64,000 bases of DNA from Paragorgia papillata (GCA_035771165.1 JAWNZC010000238.1:352001-416000); one strand, 5' to 3'; shown: positions 1 through 36,855, numbered from the stretch's first letter. Program-made: numbers and translations. Notes: a model not told the origin generated them from the sequence alone.

Positions 1-184
1 CTATGTTCTAAGACATTACGCTGTGTTCTATGACATTACGCTGTGTTCTATGACATTACGCTATGTTCTAAGACATTACACCATGTTCTAAGCCATTATG
101 CTATATTCTAAGCCGTTACGCTATATTCTAAGCCGTTACGCTATGTTCTAAGACATTACGCTATGTTCTAAGACATTACACTTA
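1..184. repeat. 20-bp satellite array (9 units)
   Basis: Nine tandem 20-bp units of the form ctatgttctaagacattacg with point variants. The reverse complement matches the unit of the large array at 29748-30625, so this is one dispersed satellite family. The array resumes in degenerate form after the element at 201-650. Confidence 0.9.
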
Positions 185-200
185 GCATAACGTCTTAGAG

Positions 201-650
201 TAAGCTTGGGTGGTTTTGATTGAAATAAAACCCACCAAACCGTCCAAAAACTGGTTAAACTCAGTTTAACCGGTTTTACAGTTACTGTAAAACTGGTTTT
301 TCAAAATTTCAGAAACTAATGCAATTTCAGTATTGAACTAATTGAAGGAATGCAATTTCAAATTTTTAATAGTGCTGGACATCATAATTTGGCTGAATAA
401 TTATAAATGACTGCATAAATCACGGCAAAATATTGGACAAAAAACGAATGTTCAACGAAAATGTTTGCTAACTTTAATTTTATTTTGCTTTTCTCATCTT
501 TAATAGTAACAATTTTAAGAACTAAACAAAGTTATACATTGTAACATTGTAATAAATAATGTGACAGTTTTCCAGTTTTTCTAAAAGCTAAACCGAAAAA
601 AACGGTTCAATAATAAAACCAGAAAAAAAAAGGTAAACCACCCAACCTTA
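201..650. mobile_element. 450-bp non-autonomous TIR element, hAT-like, with 8-bp target duplication
   Basis: The ends read taagcttgggtggttt and, inverted, taaggttgggtggttt (15 of 16 identical). The element is flanked on both sides by the exact 8-bp repeat tcttagag (193-200 and 651-658). An 8-bp duplication is typical of the hAT superfamily. No coding capacity is seen. It sits inside the 20-bp satellite. Confidence 0.82.
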
Positions 651-658
651 TCTTAGAG

Positions 659-810
659 CACAGCGTAACGGCCTAGAACTTAGCGTAACGTCTTAGTGTA
701 ACATCTTACAGCATAGCGTGACATCTTAGACACAGCGTAATATCTTTGAACATAGCGTAACGTCTTAAAAGATAGCGTTATAGCATCAATACAAACAACG
801 CAGCTTAACG
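659..810. repeat. Degenerate 20-bp satellite continuing the left-end array
   Basis: Repeated forms of agcgtaacgtcttag are spaced about 20 bp apart and are the inverted form of the unit at 1-184. From 811 to 1805 I see no gene: only AT-rich sequence with short spurious frames. Confidence 0.7.
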
Positions 811-1805
811 CTTAAATGTAAGGTTGTACAACCATCTGTTAACAACTGCATCGCTTGTGCAGGTTGGGTGCCTGGGTCATCCAGGGGCTTCCACAGCCAG
901 TCCCCCAGATAGAATACCACTCTCATGTACTGGCAAATCCCCACAACCCAGCCATGAGCCCCCACACCAGACTCCAGGCACCCATCACACTGACTAGGTC
1001 AGTGGAAGGTATAGAGTCAAAAGAAGAAAGAAAAAATGATTTTTTTAAAAAAGCAGAGAGAAAAAAAGAGCAGAGTTGGAAAAAGTATTCAACCTTCCTC
1101 CGGATGGGTTTTTAAGTTTAGATAACCTTCCTCAAAATATATAGCGAGAATTTTGTGTTTTGCAACGTTCATAAATACTGCATGACTTTTACAGTACCTT
1201 GGTTTTCTAGGTTTTCTTAGGTAAGCTTTGGCATACTACAATAGCTACTAATAACTGATTGCTGCTGACTGATAGCCTGCCAACTACCCTCGACTGCTGC
1301 GAAGATACAGACATCAGCGTACATGTCTCACACATGTAACTGCTGCCAGTGCTGCATAATTGTTGGTTAGCCAATGTTTTGCTGCAAATCGCATTTCTTC
1401 TCGACACCTTGCTTGATCAATTGTAACTTTCTCAGATTACCGAATGTGTTGTTTCACGTGTTTTCACTTTAAACTTTCCTCACTAAAGTAAACCTTCCTC
1501 CGGGTGGTACCCGCAGCTTTTTTCCAACTCTGCCTTAGAGATTTATGAACTGCACTTTTTGTTTTGTTTTTTGACTGAGTTCTTGTAAATGACCATCTCT
1601 AGTTTAGTTGTGACCACTTTTTCACATCTCCAAGGTGATTGCTTACGAGAGCTTCAACTGTTACAGTCACAGTATTTTTTATTATTATTTTCTACATGGA
1701 GAACAATTCATTTCTTCAAAGTTCTTGTGATTCGCCTCTGAAAATTTTCCAACCTACAGCATTCTGACACTAATTTTGTCCCAAAGAATAAAGGACTCAC
1801 TTCTC

Positions 1806-2279
1806 CAGGGCTCAAAATAACGGCCCGTCACCGGTCAATGACCGGCCAAATTTTTAATGTGACCGGTCAAATTTGTATAACGCCGGTCATTTTGACCTGT
1901 CATATTACTTGCAGTTAATTTTATTACTTCCATTTGAAGGAACTTAAAATGATGGTTGTTGTGCTGTTGTAGACTCGTTTCATAATGTCTGATATACATT
2001 GAAGTGAACTATGCATGCATTTCCTTTTTATGACAAACGTTCATATCAGTACTAGCTTATATATTAGCGTAGAATATACTTTACATGTTTTTTGTTGTGT
2101 TGTGTTGTGTTGTGTTGTGTTGTGTTGTGTTGTGTTGTGTTGTGTTGTGTTGTGTTGTGTTGTGTTGTGTTGTGTTTTTGTTGTTGTTTGGGGTGGTCAG
2201 AAATCGCGTTTGACCGGTCACAATTGGAACTGACCAGTCACCATGACCGGCGTAACATGAAACGTTATTTTGAGCCCTG
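1806..2279. mobile_element. 474-bp TIR element abutting an ACSL splice acceptor
   Basis: The ends are the inverted repeat cagggctcaaaataacg, followed by further accggtca-type palindromic matter. The element is flanked by a 6-bp direct repeat cttctc (1800-1805 and 2280-2285). The interior holds a (ttgtg)n microsatellite at 2093-2176. The right-hand duplication is part of the pyrimidine tract before the ACSL exon that starts at 2309. Confidence 0.72.
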
Positions 2280-2308
2280 CTTCTCTCTCTTGTAACATTT
2301 TCTCGTAG

Positions 2309-26072
<23,764 letters not shown>

Positions 26073-26399
26073 AATCTTTGAAAATAACAAGGTAGAGTTG
26101 CTGAAATCTTTGAAGCAACCAACTACTGAAATTCTTGAAACAATGAACTACACTTTAAGCTAACGAGATATAGTTGAACTCCTGAAATATTTGAACTACA
26201 AAAATCATGAACAAAAACCTATTGATTGAAATGCACTGGTAGGAATATGACAAACCCGATTTTGGAGAAGTTTAGTTGATTAACGCAAATTATGTTTTAA
26301 TTTTAGTGAAGAAATATTAAATAAGTTATGTTTTGTTCGCACCTTTTGGCCTTTAATTAAATTTTGGTGACAAAATCACCAGCCAATCAGACACAGGAA

Positions 26400-26438
26400 G
26401 CAAGACAGACGGACGGATGGATGGACGGACGGACGGAC

Positions 26439-26473
<35 letters not shown>

Positions 26474-26480
26474 TCGATAG
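26400..26480. repeat. (ggac)n and (ca)n microsatellites downstream of ACSL
   Basis: Simple repeats 330 bp after the ACSL stop codon, in the gap between the convergent ACSL and SLCO copy A genes. Confidence 0.85.
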
Positions 26481-26719
26481 ACAGACAGACACGTACAAAA
26501 CATTGATAAAACATACAGACAGACAAATCTCTCTCTTCCGCAGATGCTTTTAATTTGGGTAAGGCGTAAGCGCTCCAGCCTAAATCTCTCCCCCCCCCCC
26601 CAATTTCAGTGGATCATTAACGAGTCTTTTACGTGTGTGGGGCGTCCCGCAGGTTTGCCTCGTATTGCACGAATGAATCGCGCAATCGCTTGAAGTTCTT
26701 TGAAGACAACATGATTGGT

Positions 26720-27866
26720 GGGGACACAGAGGCCCCGCACAAACAGTTTGCCTATATATATGTAAATATATTATTTTATGTTATATTTTGTCCTAGCTGT
26801 GGCTTTAAAATATCCATTTTGGCGGTAACGACGATTGTGCTATGGTTACTGTATATACGTAAGAGAAGACAAAGGTGGACTCCTGAAACGACCAGCGTAA
26901 TAACGTCGACACGATTTTCTCATCGAACATTTTCTCAACAAATTGCACTGCTCCCAAACTCGGCACAATGAAAGAAGATAGATTTTCCATTCATCTCATA
27001 CCAATTGTGGTGAAACTCTGCCCAACGGTCAACTACAACACGATCGAAAAGACATTAAAATCTCACGTTCGAAGCTGTCTGGATGCGGAGCAATTTATTT
27101 TCTGATTGGTCGCAATTTAAAACAAATTCAAAATGTTTTGAATTGCGACCAATCAGAAAATAGCAAGCTGAGCCACAGTCGCCCAAACTCATGGTGTGAG
27201 CAGTTTAATTGTATACAAGAGTTAAGTCAAAATGATAGTTTTCGAAACTCGAGGAATAATTGGCGGAATGATCCAAAATTCCACAAAGACAAACGTATCG
27301 ACACAATAAACATGTAAGTAAAACAGTAATGTTCATAAACGGGTTTTTTTGTTGAATATATTATTCGTACGGTAGTGTTCGCGTTTCAATAATAAAACAT
27401 GGCTATGTAGCCTGCGTGCAGTCCAAGACTGTTTATAAAATCTCACCGAAACCACGTCGGTAAGACAAATACACTTTGTACTAGAGATAAGTACACTATA
27501 TTTCAGTATATTTCAAAAATTTAAAGCAATTAAGAGGAAATATTCTATCATTTTGACTTAAATTCTTGCAGACATAACTGCTCACACCATGAGTCTGGGC
27601 GACCGACCTCTGGCTGTTCGATGAGAAAATCGTGTCGACGTTTTTAAAGACGTATATACAGTAAACTGAGACAGCATGATCATCGTAACCGCCAAAATGG
27701 ATATTTTAAAGCCACAGAAAGGACAAAATATATGTAGTTAAACCAATGTAAGTCTATTTTATATTTATTAACATAATTATTCCAGCATTTTACCATAAAT
27801 ATGTATTTACATACATAAAATTATATATATACAGGTGAAGTGTTTGTGCGGGCCCCCTGGGGACAG
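26720..27866. mobile_element. Probable DNA element with long imperfect inverted repeats
   Basis: The left arm (about 26720-26945) contains ccccgcacaaacag, tttaaaatatccattttggc and gtcgacacgattttctcatc. The right arm (about 27590-27866) has the same blocks inverted. An inner inverted pair (actcatggtgtgagcagtt at 27189 and its inverse near 27572) suggests nesting. No transposase frame seen. Confidence 0.6.
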
Positions 27867-27869
27867 AGA

Positions 27870-29487
27870 AAGCTCGAAATATTTAAACAAAACGTAGTGT
27901 AAACCAACAAAACATTTTCTTTACATCAAGAGAAATGTTTATGAAATGGAAATATTTACAGAACAAACACACTAGTATTAAAATGACGCGTGTTGGTCGA
28001 GATACTCATTGGAAATATACTGTTCTGCAAGATGGCGGGTTGCAATTAAGGTAAGCTTGAATGCTTGATATTTATTGCTTTTTTTTCTGCTTTGTTAGAT
28101 TTTAATGTTGTAGTTTTTCGGGTTTCTGTTTGATACTTACTGTCAAAGACTTTTAAAAATTTTGCTGACAAATCCCATTGTTAATTTGCTTTATAATTAC
28201 ATAGTCACCAAGGAAATAAATAAAAGAGTGGACACATGCACAAAGACAAATTATTATCCCATAACCTGGCAAATTATCTCAGGCTGGGGTGGCCAGATTA
28301 GCTTTGGTGCCCCCCCCTCCAAAAAAAAAAAGGAAAAAAAGACATTACTGTATTTGATAAATGATCACATTTTTGTTTTAAAATAACTGAAGTAGCAATA
28401 TATAATATTACAAGAAACAACGGGTTCTCTCAAAGACCATGCCAATGCAAGCGGCGAAGTAGTGCGAAACCTGTAGGGGGGTCCAGGGGTATGCTCCCCA
28501 GGAAAAGTTTGAAATCTAGAGTCTCTGATATACCATTTCCTGCATTTTGGAGTGAGATTTTACAGAATTCTGAAGATTATTATAAAACTTCATAGAAAAC
28601 ACAAAAGATTACAGATTTCAGATCTTTATATCCCCCATTGAAAACCTAGCTATACAAAGAAATAGGTTTATTTTGTTAAGTTTTGGTTCCCTTGCTAGTT
28701 TTGGCACCCCTTCTGCCACCCCAGCTTGGGGGGGGGGCTTGGCCCCCCCCTGCCACCACGCCACTGCTAATGTGGTGTTTATATGGAGGGGGGCCAGCCC
28801 TCTTGGTAGGGCTAGTGATCTTTGCCAAGATCCTGCATCTCAGCATATAAATTCCTTGTAAAAATTTGTTTGCGTTTGCTGGACATGACAGCCAGCCCTC
28901 CTAAGCGAGATCTCGCTATAGATAACCTGAGATCTCTCCTAGGAGGGCTGGAAATTTCCCATGTAAATGCACTCAAGAGGGCTGGCCCTCTTAGGAGGCT
29001 GGCAAATCGAAGCTCAGTATACACGGTAAAGTTTGCCTTTACTAATATTTTTTGGTCCACTTTTTATTTTACAAGTCGCGTTTGTTCATGTGTTTGTTAC
29101 CCTTTCTTTAGCAGTGTGCCAATCTGCTGCCATTGCCCCAATGATTATTACGAGTGACGATTTCCTCATTAATAGTAATGAGGCATATTGTTTAGTCTAA
29201 TTATCCCTTATGAATACTGGATGAGACTCGTTTAGAACTAAACATCCCTCATCCAATATTGATGAGGGAAATACGACATTAATCGTCCCTCTTGAAACAA
29301 AGGATTTTGAGATAACCATGTAATTAATCAAGTAAATACGGTATGTCATTACAGTCATATAATCTCATACTGGCCCCGTCAAGTTGCAGGGTACAAAGCA
29401 TTTATTGCTAACTCCAAAATTTCTAAATTAAAATCTATGCGACTGAAGTTCTTGCCCCTCCAAGTGGCTGTGCCACTGCCTGTTTCT
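27870..29487. other. Intergenic region between convergent ACSL and SLCO copy A
   Basis: No gene seen. It holds low-copy AT-rich sequence, a poly-A/poly-C decayed TIR-like element (about 28280-28767, ending gccaccacgccactgc), and short hairpins around cctaggagggctgg at 28890-29000. A minus-strand aataaa (tttatt at 29401-29406) probably belongs to SLCO copy A. Confidence 0.6.
29401..29406 (-). terminator. Candidate poly(A) signal of SLCO copy A
   Basis: AATAAA on the minus strand, 82 bp after the TAA at 29488-29490. The distance is normal, but there is no transcript evidence. Confidence 0.45.
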
Positions 29488-29747
29488 TTACAAAGTAGAT
29501 TCAAGCCACCATTCAGTATTAAGATCTGTGTTGTCACTGTGGGCTAGTTCATCCTTCCTTTCCAATGGATCGGCTTGGCGTGGTTTATAAACAAGCCAAG
29601 CCATAGTAAATGATAAAAGTGAAACCACATTGCAGATCATTGTGGCAGCAAAGAGCACATAACTAAAATAGAAAGTATCTTATGTTAACCCATTGCTGGC
29701 TAGACTTACTCATAACCCCATCACAGAAGGCACTTGGAAATTGGGGG

Positions 29748-30625
29748 AAAATGTAGCGCAACTTCTTACAATGTAATGTAACGTCTTACAATGTAGCGCA
29801 ACTTCTTACAATGTAGCGCAACTTCTTACAATGTAGCGCAACTTCTTACAATGTAGCGCAACTTCTTATAATGTAGTGTAACGTCTTATGATGTAGCGCA
29901 ACGTCTTACAATGTAGTGTAACGTCTTACAATGTAGCGCAACGTCTTACAATGTAGTGTAACGTCTTACAATGTAGTGTAACGTCTTATGATGTAGCGCA
30001 ACGTCTTACAATGTAGTGTAACGTCTTACAATGTAGTGTAACGTCTTACAATGTAGCGCAACGTCTTACAATGTAGTGTAACGTCTTACAATGTAGTGTA
30101 ACGTCTTATGATGTAGCGCAACGTCTTACAATGTAGTGTAACGTCTTACAATGTAGCGTAACGTCTTACAATGTAGCGCAACGTCTTACGATGTAGTGTA
30201 ACGTCTTATGATGTAGTGCAACGTCTTATGATGTAGCGTAACGTCTTACAATGTAGTGTAACGTCTTACAATGTAGTGTAACGTCTTATGATGTAGCACA
30301 ACGTCTTACAATGTAGTGTAACGTCTTACAATGTAGTGTAATGTCTTACAATGTAGTGTAACGTCTTACAATGTAGCGCAACGTCTTTCAATGTAGTGTA
30401 ACGTCTTACAATGTAGTGTAATGTCTTACAATGTAGTGTAACGTCTTACAATGTAGCGCAACGTCTTTCAATGTAGTGTAACGTCTTATGATGTAGCGCA
30501 CGTCTTACAAAGCAGCGGAACGTCTTGCAACGTAGCGCAATTCTTATGATGTAGCGCAACGTCTTATGGTGTATCGTGACATTGTAACGGAACGTCTTAT
30601 ATAGTCTAATGAAACGTCTGGTCTT
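29748..30625. repeat. 20-bp satellite array, about 43 units
   Basis: Unit acgtcttacaatgtagcgca, with alternating gcgca and gtgta forms and occasional ttatg variants, fairly homogeneous until it decays after 30500. Lies in the last intron of SLCO copy A. Same family as 1-184, 659-810, 4736-4990 and 33290-33420. Confidence 0.95.
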
Positions 30626-31051
30626 AACACGTAGTTTTTAGTATAGCGAGCGATGTCCTGCGCGCCTCCAAGAAAGCTTATGGCCAGATCTGGATAAAGT
30701 TAGTCTATTTAAATATAAAATATTTCTACCTCAAGTCATCATTTTTATATTCCAAACAGTTCCTGTCAACATCTTCATCACATGGATCAGTTCCCGGCAA
30801 GACGCAAACAGAATCTAAAAGTGCTCCGTAAATGATAGGGGCAGGAATGAATGCAAATATCCGACTAATAATTTGCTGCACACCAAGTGCAAACGACCCT
30901 TGACTTTTTGGCACACACCTGCAAGAAAAATTGAAAATTATGTTCACATTGCGTATAAAGAATTTGTAGAAAAAAATTGCGTAGAAAAAAATTGAAAATT
31001 ATGTTCACATTGCGTACAAAGAATCTACAAACCGATTGCTTATTGCGTTAA

Positions 31052-31315
31052 CAGGGGCGGATCCAGGATTTTTTTAAAGAGGGGGTTGACACCTCTAGGG
31101 GGGGTCCGGGGGTATGCCCCCCGGAAATTTTTTGATTTCTGATACCCTGAAATGCTATTTCCTGCATTTTGGGGACAATATTAGGATCAGAAATAGTGAT
31201 TTTTATATGCTATATTATACACTAAACGCAATTTATATATTATATATAATATAATATACCATATATAATAAGCCAGGGGGGTTGCAACCCCCATAACCCC
31301 CTGGATCCGCCACTG
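31052..31315. mobile_element. Short TIR element (caggggcggatccagg)
   Basis: Left end caggggcggatccagg, right end inverted cagtggcggatccagg. gttaa is repeated on both sides. The interior carries paired g-runs and c-runs. Related phrases (cagtggcgtagccaagg at 31578; cgtagcagccc at 56972) suggest a family. No coding. Confidence 0.65.
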
Positions 31316-32672
31316 GTTAATCAGGTTTTAAATATTGAATCTCGAATAATTATATTATATCGAGAATTATCATCAACTTTCTGACCAATTATAATCGATG
31401 ATTTAGAAAAAAGTTATAATAATATAACAATAGATGTTCGCGGGCGTAAATATGTTTTTGGCCCGACTCAGGCTCATTAGCTCCGGTGAAAGGCCAAAAA
31501 CATTTATGCCCAAGAATATCATCTGTATTATAATAAATTTAGTGGGCATTTAGAAGAAAATCAAAGACAGTATACGCAGTGGCGTAGCCAAGGGGGGGGG
31601 GGGGGGGGGGGGGGGTGATGGTCTCCACGACCGTTCTCGTGAAAAGTTTAAATCCGTTGAGAAACTTGTAGGGGGTGGGGGTGGGGTTACATTGTTTTAA
31701 GGCCAAGTGAGTAGACTAGTAATGTGTTATATATTTAGCAGGCATGCATTGCTATAAATTACAATACTAATAGGTCCATACAAAATGCCTCCAACTTGTT
31801 TTTACATTTACGACTTGTTTATAAATAAATCTAAAGATATTCTGACGTGTATCATTCTATGTTCTGCTTTGATTTCAACAAAATTATGTAATTAATGGCT
31901 TTTGGATTACTCTTAACACTTTGAGACCTGGACCTCTCCCTGTGCTGATAAAATCGTCTGGCGTTAGCCAGAATAAAATACTAAATACTCGTCTTCAGGC
32001 TTCAAATTGTTAAAGAGATAGGTTTTAACACTTGAGGCCTGGATCTCTCCCTGTGCTGAATAAAATCGTCTGGTGTTAGCCAGAATAAAATACTAAAGAT
32101 TCGTCTTCAGGCTTCAAAGTGTTAAATACTTGCCTAGAAATCCAAAATTTTCCGGGGGGGCATGTCCCTGGACCCCACTAGGAGACCGAGGTTCTTGCCC
32201 CCCCTAAACCCAAGACCCAGTGTCTTGAACAGTGCCGCCTTCGCGTCGGCGTAGGTACATAACTCATAACTTACATGTAACTCGGCAGAAAAACGCAACA
32301 TTTGTCATCAAAACAATCTTTGCTTCAAAGTATTAACAAGAAAAGTATGCAATTCCATAAACAACAAACCAATAGTAATTTAGAACTGTTAAAACTGATA
32401 GGCTCAGATCAGCGGGCTAAAAGAATTCTCCATTTTAGCCCGCAAAATACATGACATGCCCAATAAAATTATTATGATATTATTACTGTATCTGCACTGA
32501 ATAGTACCGTATTTTCCAGACTAGATATAAATCGCAACTTTTTTTTCAAAATCTAACATGCGGTTTATACACCGATGCTGCATGTGAACATTTTTTAAAT
32601 ACGGTACTGATAAGATTTTCTATTTCATATTCTAAAAAAATCTCACAATTACTGTGGACATCGCGCTACGCT

Positions 32673-33107
32673 TTAAAGGGCAACTATACGTTTCCAGGTT
32701 ATTCTATTTTCCGTTAAAGTCGGAAAAGTTCAATCTAAAACCGAAGAAATAATTTAAACCAGTCACTCTGTTCCACTTTTATGAACTGTCTAAGTTTGAG
32801 TTTTTGCTCCTTTTGCTGAACTCGTGTGAACGACGACCGCGTCGAAATAAAGACTGGCACTAGTACCTTGTGATGTCATACCGGTAACAAACAACAAGGT
32901 GATTGGTGGGTTTTACCGGTATGACGTCAAAGACAATGGAGTACCCATTCTCCTAGAAACGCGGTCATGCTTCAAGAGGACCTAAGAAGACTTCAATGAT
33001 AATTATTTTCTTTACCCCGAAATTCATATTTTTCTTTACTTTTGCTAAGTTAGATGGTAACCCTTTCAGAAGAAAATATAACTTCAAAAGGTTTAGTTGA
33101 CCTTTAA
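32673..33107. mobile_element. TTAA-flanked MITE, copy 2 (about 435 bp)
   Basis: Near-identical to 10531-10957 over its length, with the same ends (tttaaagggcaactatacg ... gtttagttgacctttaa). It lies in SLCO copy A intron, next to degenerate 20-bp satellite. Confidence 0.8.
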
Positions 33108-33144
33108 GACGTTACACTACATTATAAAAATTTCTACCATCTGA

Positions 33145-33215
33145 GTTCCATTGGCTCAATGGTGAGAGCGTCCGGCTGGCATTCGGAAGGTTGTGAGAGC
33201 TCAGAGTTTTTCTCT
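33145..33215 (+). repeat. tRNA-like sequence
   Basis: gctcaatggtgagagcgtccggc resembles a tRNA A box and anticodon arm, but no B box ggttcgaa follows. Probably a decayed SINE head. Confidence 0.35.
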
Positions 33216-33289
33216 GAGTTTAACTTACGACAGATTGTAGCAAAAACAAACGAAAAAACCTTTACCAACCTCAAGCTGAAAACACTAAT

Positions 33290-33420
33290 TTAACATACAT
33301 TATAAAATGTTAAAAGAGTTCCGCGACGTTATAAGACGCCACACTACGCCGTAAGACGTTTCGCTACGTTATAACACGTTAAGCTTCATTGTAATACATC
33401 ACGCTATACGTTTTGTATAG
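33290..33420. repeat. Degenerate 20-bp satellite
   Basis: Units such as ttataagacgttacgctacg, same family as 29748-30625, with high divergence. Confidence 0.6.
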
Positions 33421-33994
33421 GTAATAGCATGGTTTCGAGTGCAATTTGGAAAAAAACATGCACGAGTGAGTTTTTCAAATACTGTCAAAATAGAAGTATT
33501 TGAAAAACTCACGAGTGCATGTTTTTCCAAATTGCACGAGAAACCATGCTATTACTTATTAATAATATACATGAAAAAATGTTCAAAACAACTGTACTAA
33601 CATTTTAACGTACGTGTTTAGCCGTCCACTCCTCGCATATTTATTTGTTGAAAAACGCTTCGCTTCCTTTACTACTTGAAAAAGTTTACTCGAGGCATAA
33701 AGAAGTTTCTGGTCTTCTTGTAGGTACTTCACTTGGCAATATTAAAGCATAACTACCTTCAAATTTGAACAAATTATCCCCAAAACCGCCGAATCTTGGC
33801 CGCCATCTTTGTTTCTTTTGTGTCGGGAAAAATCCGCTGTACAATCGATTTGATTGGTTCTTAGTGATAACAGATTTTTGCACTGTGATAAGAGATTTTT
33901 GCACTGTGATAACACAATTCTGCACTGTTGTTTGGGATTAACTGCACTGGAATCAGCCAATCACAGTCGAGATATTTTTTCATGTATATTATTA
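33419..33994. mobile_element. Composite TIR/foldback element, inverted second copy
   Basis: Inverted relative of 2562-3229. The hairpin block is 33419-33562; the TIR block (ends attaataatatacatgaaaa) is 33563-33994. The internal 21-bp repeat has about three units here against about seven in the other copy. Confidence 0.78.
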
Positions 33995-34004
33995 ACGACA
34001 ATAT

Positions 34005-34389
34005 AAGGCCTGGCCAAACGCTTTCAACATCGCATTCGACCTTGTTGAACGATGTTGAATAATGTTGAAAGCACGAGTGGCCAAATGAATTCAACATTGT
34101 TCAACATTCATGAATGACAATTAATTGAACGCGGGCTACCACAAAAGCTGGAATCGACAATATCCCGCATGGCGCATGTCTCTGTTCAACTCTGTTCTCT
34201 GTTCAAAATTCAACATTTTGAGAACAATAGAAATGTTGAACGGCTGTTGAACGTGTTCAAATTTCGTTCAACACCATTCAACAACGTTCAACATCATTCA
34301 ACAGGGGTGGCCAAACGCTTTCAGCATGTTGAATTCAACGATGTTGAACGATGTTGAATGAAATGTTGAAAGCGTTTGGCCAGGCCTTT
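34005..34389. mobile_element. Foldback element, ggcctggccaaacgctttc family, copy 1
   Basis: Inverted ends aaggcctggccaaacgctttc flank many gttgaacgatgttgaa motifs. The second copy at 38952-39190 has the same ends. Confidence 0.78.
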
Positions 34390-35436
34390 ACGCTACGTTG
34401 TTAAGTAGTAGTTAAAATATGAGCGGCCGATCTTTATGGGCATGCATAAAGATCGGACGCGAATATTTTAACTTACTTATCAAATTCTAAGTGTACATGA
34501 TGAATACTTTGTTTAAGAGTTCTAAGAAACGTTAGATAAGATCATTTTAACTCAGAAAAAAACCGTTAGTGTCTAATAACTTTGATAAAACATTGATGTT
34601 TCATTAATCAATGTTTGAACAGTATTTACAAACACCTGATTAAACATTCATTTCTTTTGAATTTTCCTTATGAATTATTAACCGTAGAATTCCGAAAGAA
34701 ACGGCCCCCGTTACTTTCGGATTTAGTAGCCCTTGGCGGCCACTACTTTCGGATGGTTGAAATACGTTAGGAAGAAATATCAACTGTCTGTCTGACGCCA
34801 GAATATCTTGCAAAGTACTGCACAGGTTTTTATGAAAGTTTGTGAAAAGATTGATCATAGCCCAAGGACTAACCCATTCAATTTTGGTTGAACGTGGTTG
34901 AGATCTGGATGAGAATTTCATAAAAATCTGACCACAAGATTCTCCGTGTAGAAAATATACTTGATTGCTATCATTATCCTTACTTTATGCCAACCTTTTT
35001 TTTCATAATTTTGGTACGAGTGCAATCAAGGCGCATTTTATTTTTCATATATACAGGGGGCGGACAAAAAACAGTGGCCATCATTGAAAGTATGATTAGT
35101 GTGCATTGTATAACTTTTATTTAAGTCTTCGTTCATCAGTAACTAGCTATTTATTTACTACGTTAGTCCTATTTTCATGTAACTTTTTCTGAGGATGATT
35201 CTGTAATTAACAACTACCTACTGAATTGACTTGGTGGCAACTTATAAAGAGAGAACATGTTGTATATATTGAAAAATTAAAGACGAACACGTGCTTTCAT
35301 GGAACAGAAATGTCGATAATCGAAAAAAACATATATTACTAGCTTTAAGTTGATTGTTAAGTTTTAATACGAACATTACTTTTTTGTTGGATAAACATGT
35401 ATTTGAAACATTAAAAATATGCGCCACATTCGAAGG

Positions 35437-36330
35437 GGCCGCTACTTTCGGGGGGGGGGGGGGGGGGGGCGCTACTTTCGGGAAATTTTAGAAGTGTCAC
35501 AAATTCAACGTTACTTTCGGGGGTCCGTTACTTTCTGGGATCCATTACTTTCGGGGGGTCCGTTACTTTCGGGGATCCGTTACTTTCGGGGGGTCCGTTA
35601 TTTCGGGGCTCCGTTACTTTCGGAGCTCCGTTACTTTCGGGGGTCCGTTACTTTCTGGGGTCCGTTACTTTCTGGGATCCGTTACTTTCGGGGGGTCCGT
35701 TACTTTCGGGGATCCGTTACTTTCTGGGGTCCGTTACTTTCTGGGATCCGTTACTTTCGGGGGTCCGTTACTTTCGGGGATCCGTTACTTTCGGGGGGTC
35801 CGTTATTTCGGGGCTCCGTTACTTTCGGAGCTCCGTTACTTTCGGGGGTCCGTTACTTTCGGGGGTCCGTTACTTTCGGGGGGTCCGTTACTTTCGGGGG
35901 GTCCGTTATTTCGGGGCTCCGTTACTTTCGGAGCTCCGTTACTTTCGGGGGTCCGTTACTTTCGGGGCTCCGTTACTTTCGGGGGGTCCGTTACTTTCGG
36001 AGCTCCGTTACTTTCGGGGGGTCCGTTACTTTCGGAGCTCCGTTACTTTCGGGGGTCCGTTACTTTCGGGGGTCCGTTACTTTCGGGGCTCCGTTACTTT
36101 CGGGGGTCCGTTACTTTCGGGGCTCCGTTACTTTCGGGGCTCCGTTACTTTCGGAGCTCCGTTACTTTCGGGGGGTCCGTTACTTTCGGAGCTCCGTTAC
36201 TTTCGGGGGGTCCGTTACTTTCGGAGCTCCGTTACTTTCGGGGGGTCCGTTACTTTCGGAGCTCCGTTACTTTCGGGGGTCCGTTACTTTCGGGGGTCCG
36301 TTACTTTCGGGGGTCCGCCACTTTCGGAAT
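35437..36330. repeat. 18-19-bp minisatellite (ttactttcgggggtccg), about 48 units
   Basis: Tandem units alternate between gggggtccg, ggagctccg, gggatccg and gggctccg forms. In plus frame it stays open for 321 codons (RYFRG/SVTFG), but this is a by-product of the repeat; no other coding sign. Lies in an SLCO copy A intron. Confidence 0.9.
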
Positions 36331-36855
36331 TCCACGGTAATACTGCGCTTTTCAGTTGAGCTTGGAGACCGGAAGTTTTATTGAAAAATTTGATCGTTTC
36401 ACAATTTGACACGTTCCCATGGGAAATTTGAATGTTTGCGCATTTTGACCAATAGAAATTAAGGCGTTGCCCAAACTTTTAAATTTGCCCATAGCAACAT
36501 TCAAATTCTCACACGACAACGTTTCGAATTTCCCTTGGCAACTTGTGCGTTTCGACGATCAAACTTTTAAATAAAAGTATATACAATTGCACCCTTCTTT
36601 CTTTCTACCTACCTTAGGGTCACTGTAATTGCAGGAATGTAGTTTAAGAATATGATGACAATTAGCAAAAAGATGATTGCCAAAAAATAGGCCATGGAAT
36701 TACAAGATTGGACACATCCACCATCGTATGCCACAGATATATTTGGAGGTAGGCAACTACAGTTTGTGTATAACTTAAAGAAAAGTAAAAAATCAAACAA
36801 AACAGATAAATATATAAATTATATCGCATCTTGTGCCTGAAAATGGGGTCAGGCG

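Noticed and set aside
855..1115. 86-codon frame as missing ACSL first exon
   Set aside because: No ACSL N-terminal similarity and no suitable donor; a short frame in AT-rich sequence.
26633..26971. 112-codon plus-strand frame with a hydrophobic stretch
   Set aside because: Lies in the arm of an inverted-repeat element, and the matching arm is not open.
29748..30625. CRISPR array
   Set aside because: The 20-bp units are contiguous with no spacers, and the surroundings are clearly eukaryotic.
35419..36384. 321-codon plus-strand frame rich in RYFRG/SVTFG
   Set aside because: It is the translation of an 18-19-bp tandem repeat with no family resemblance.
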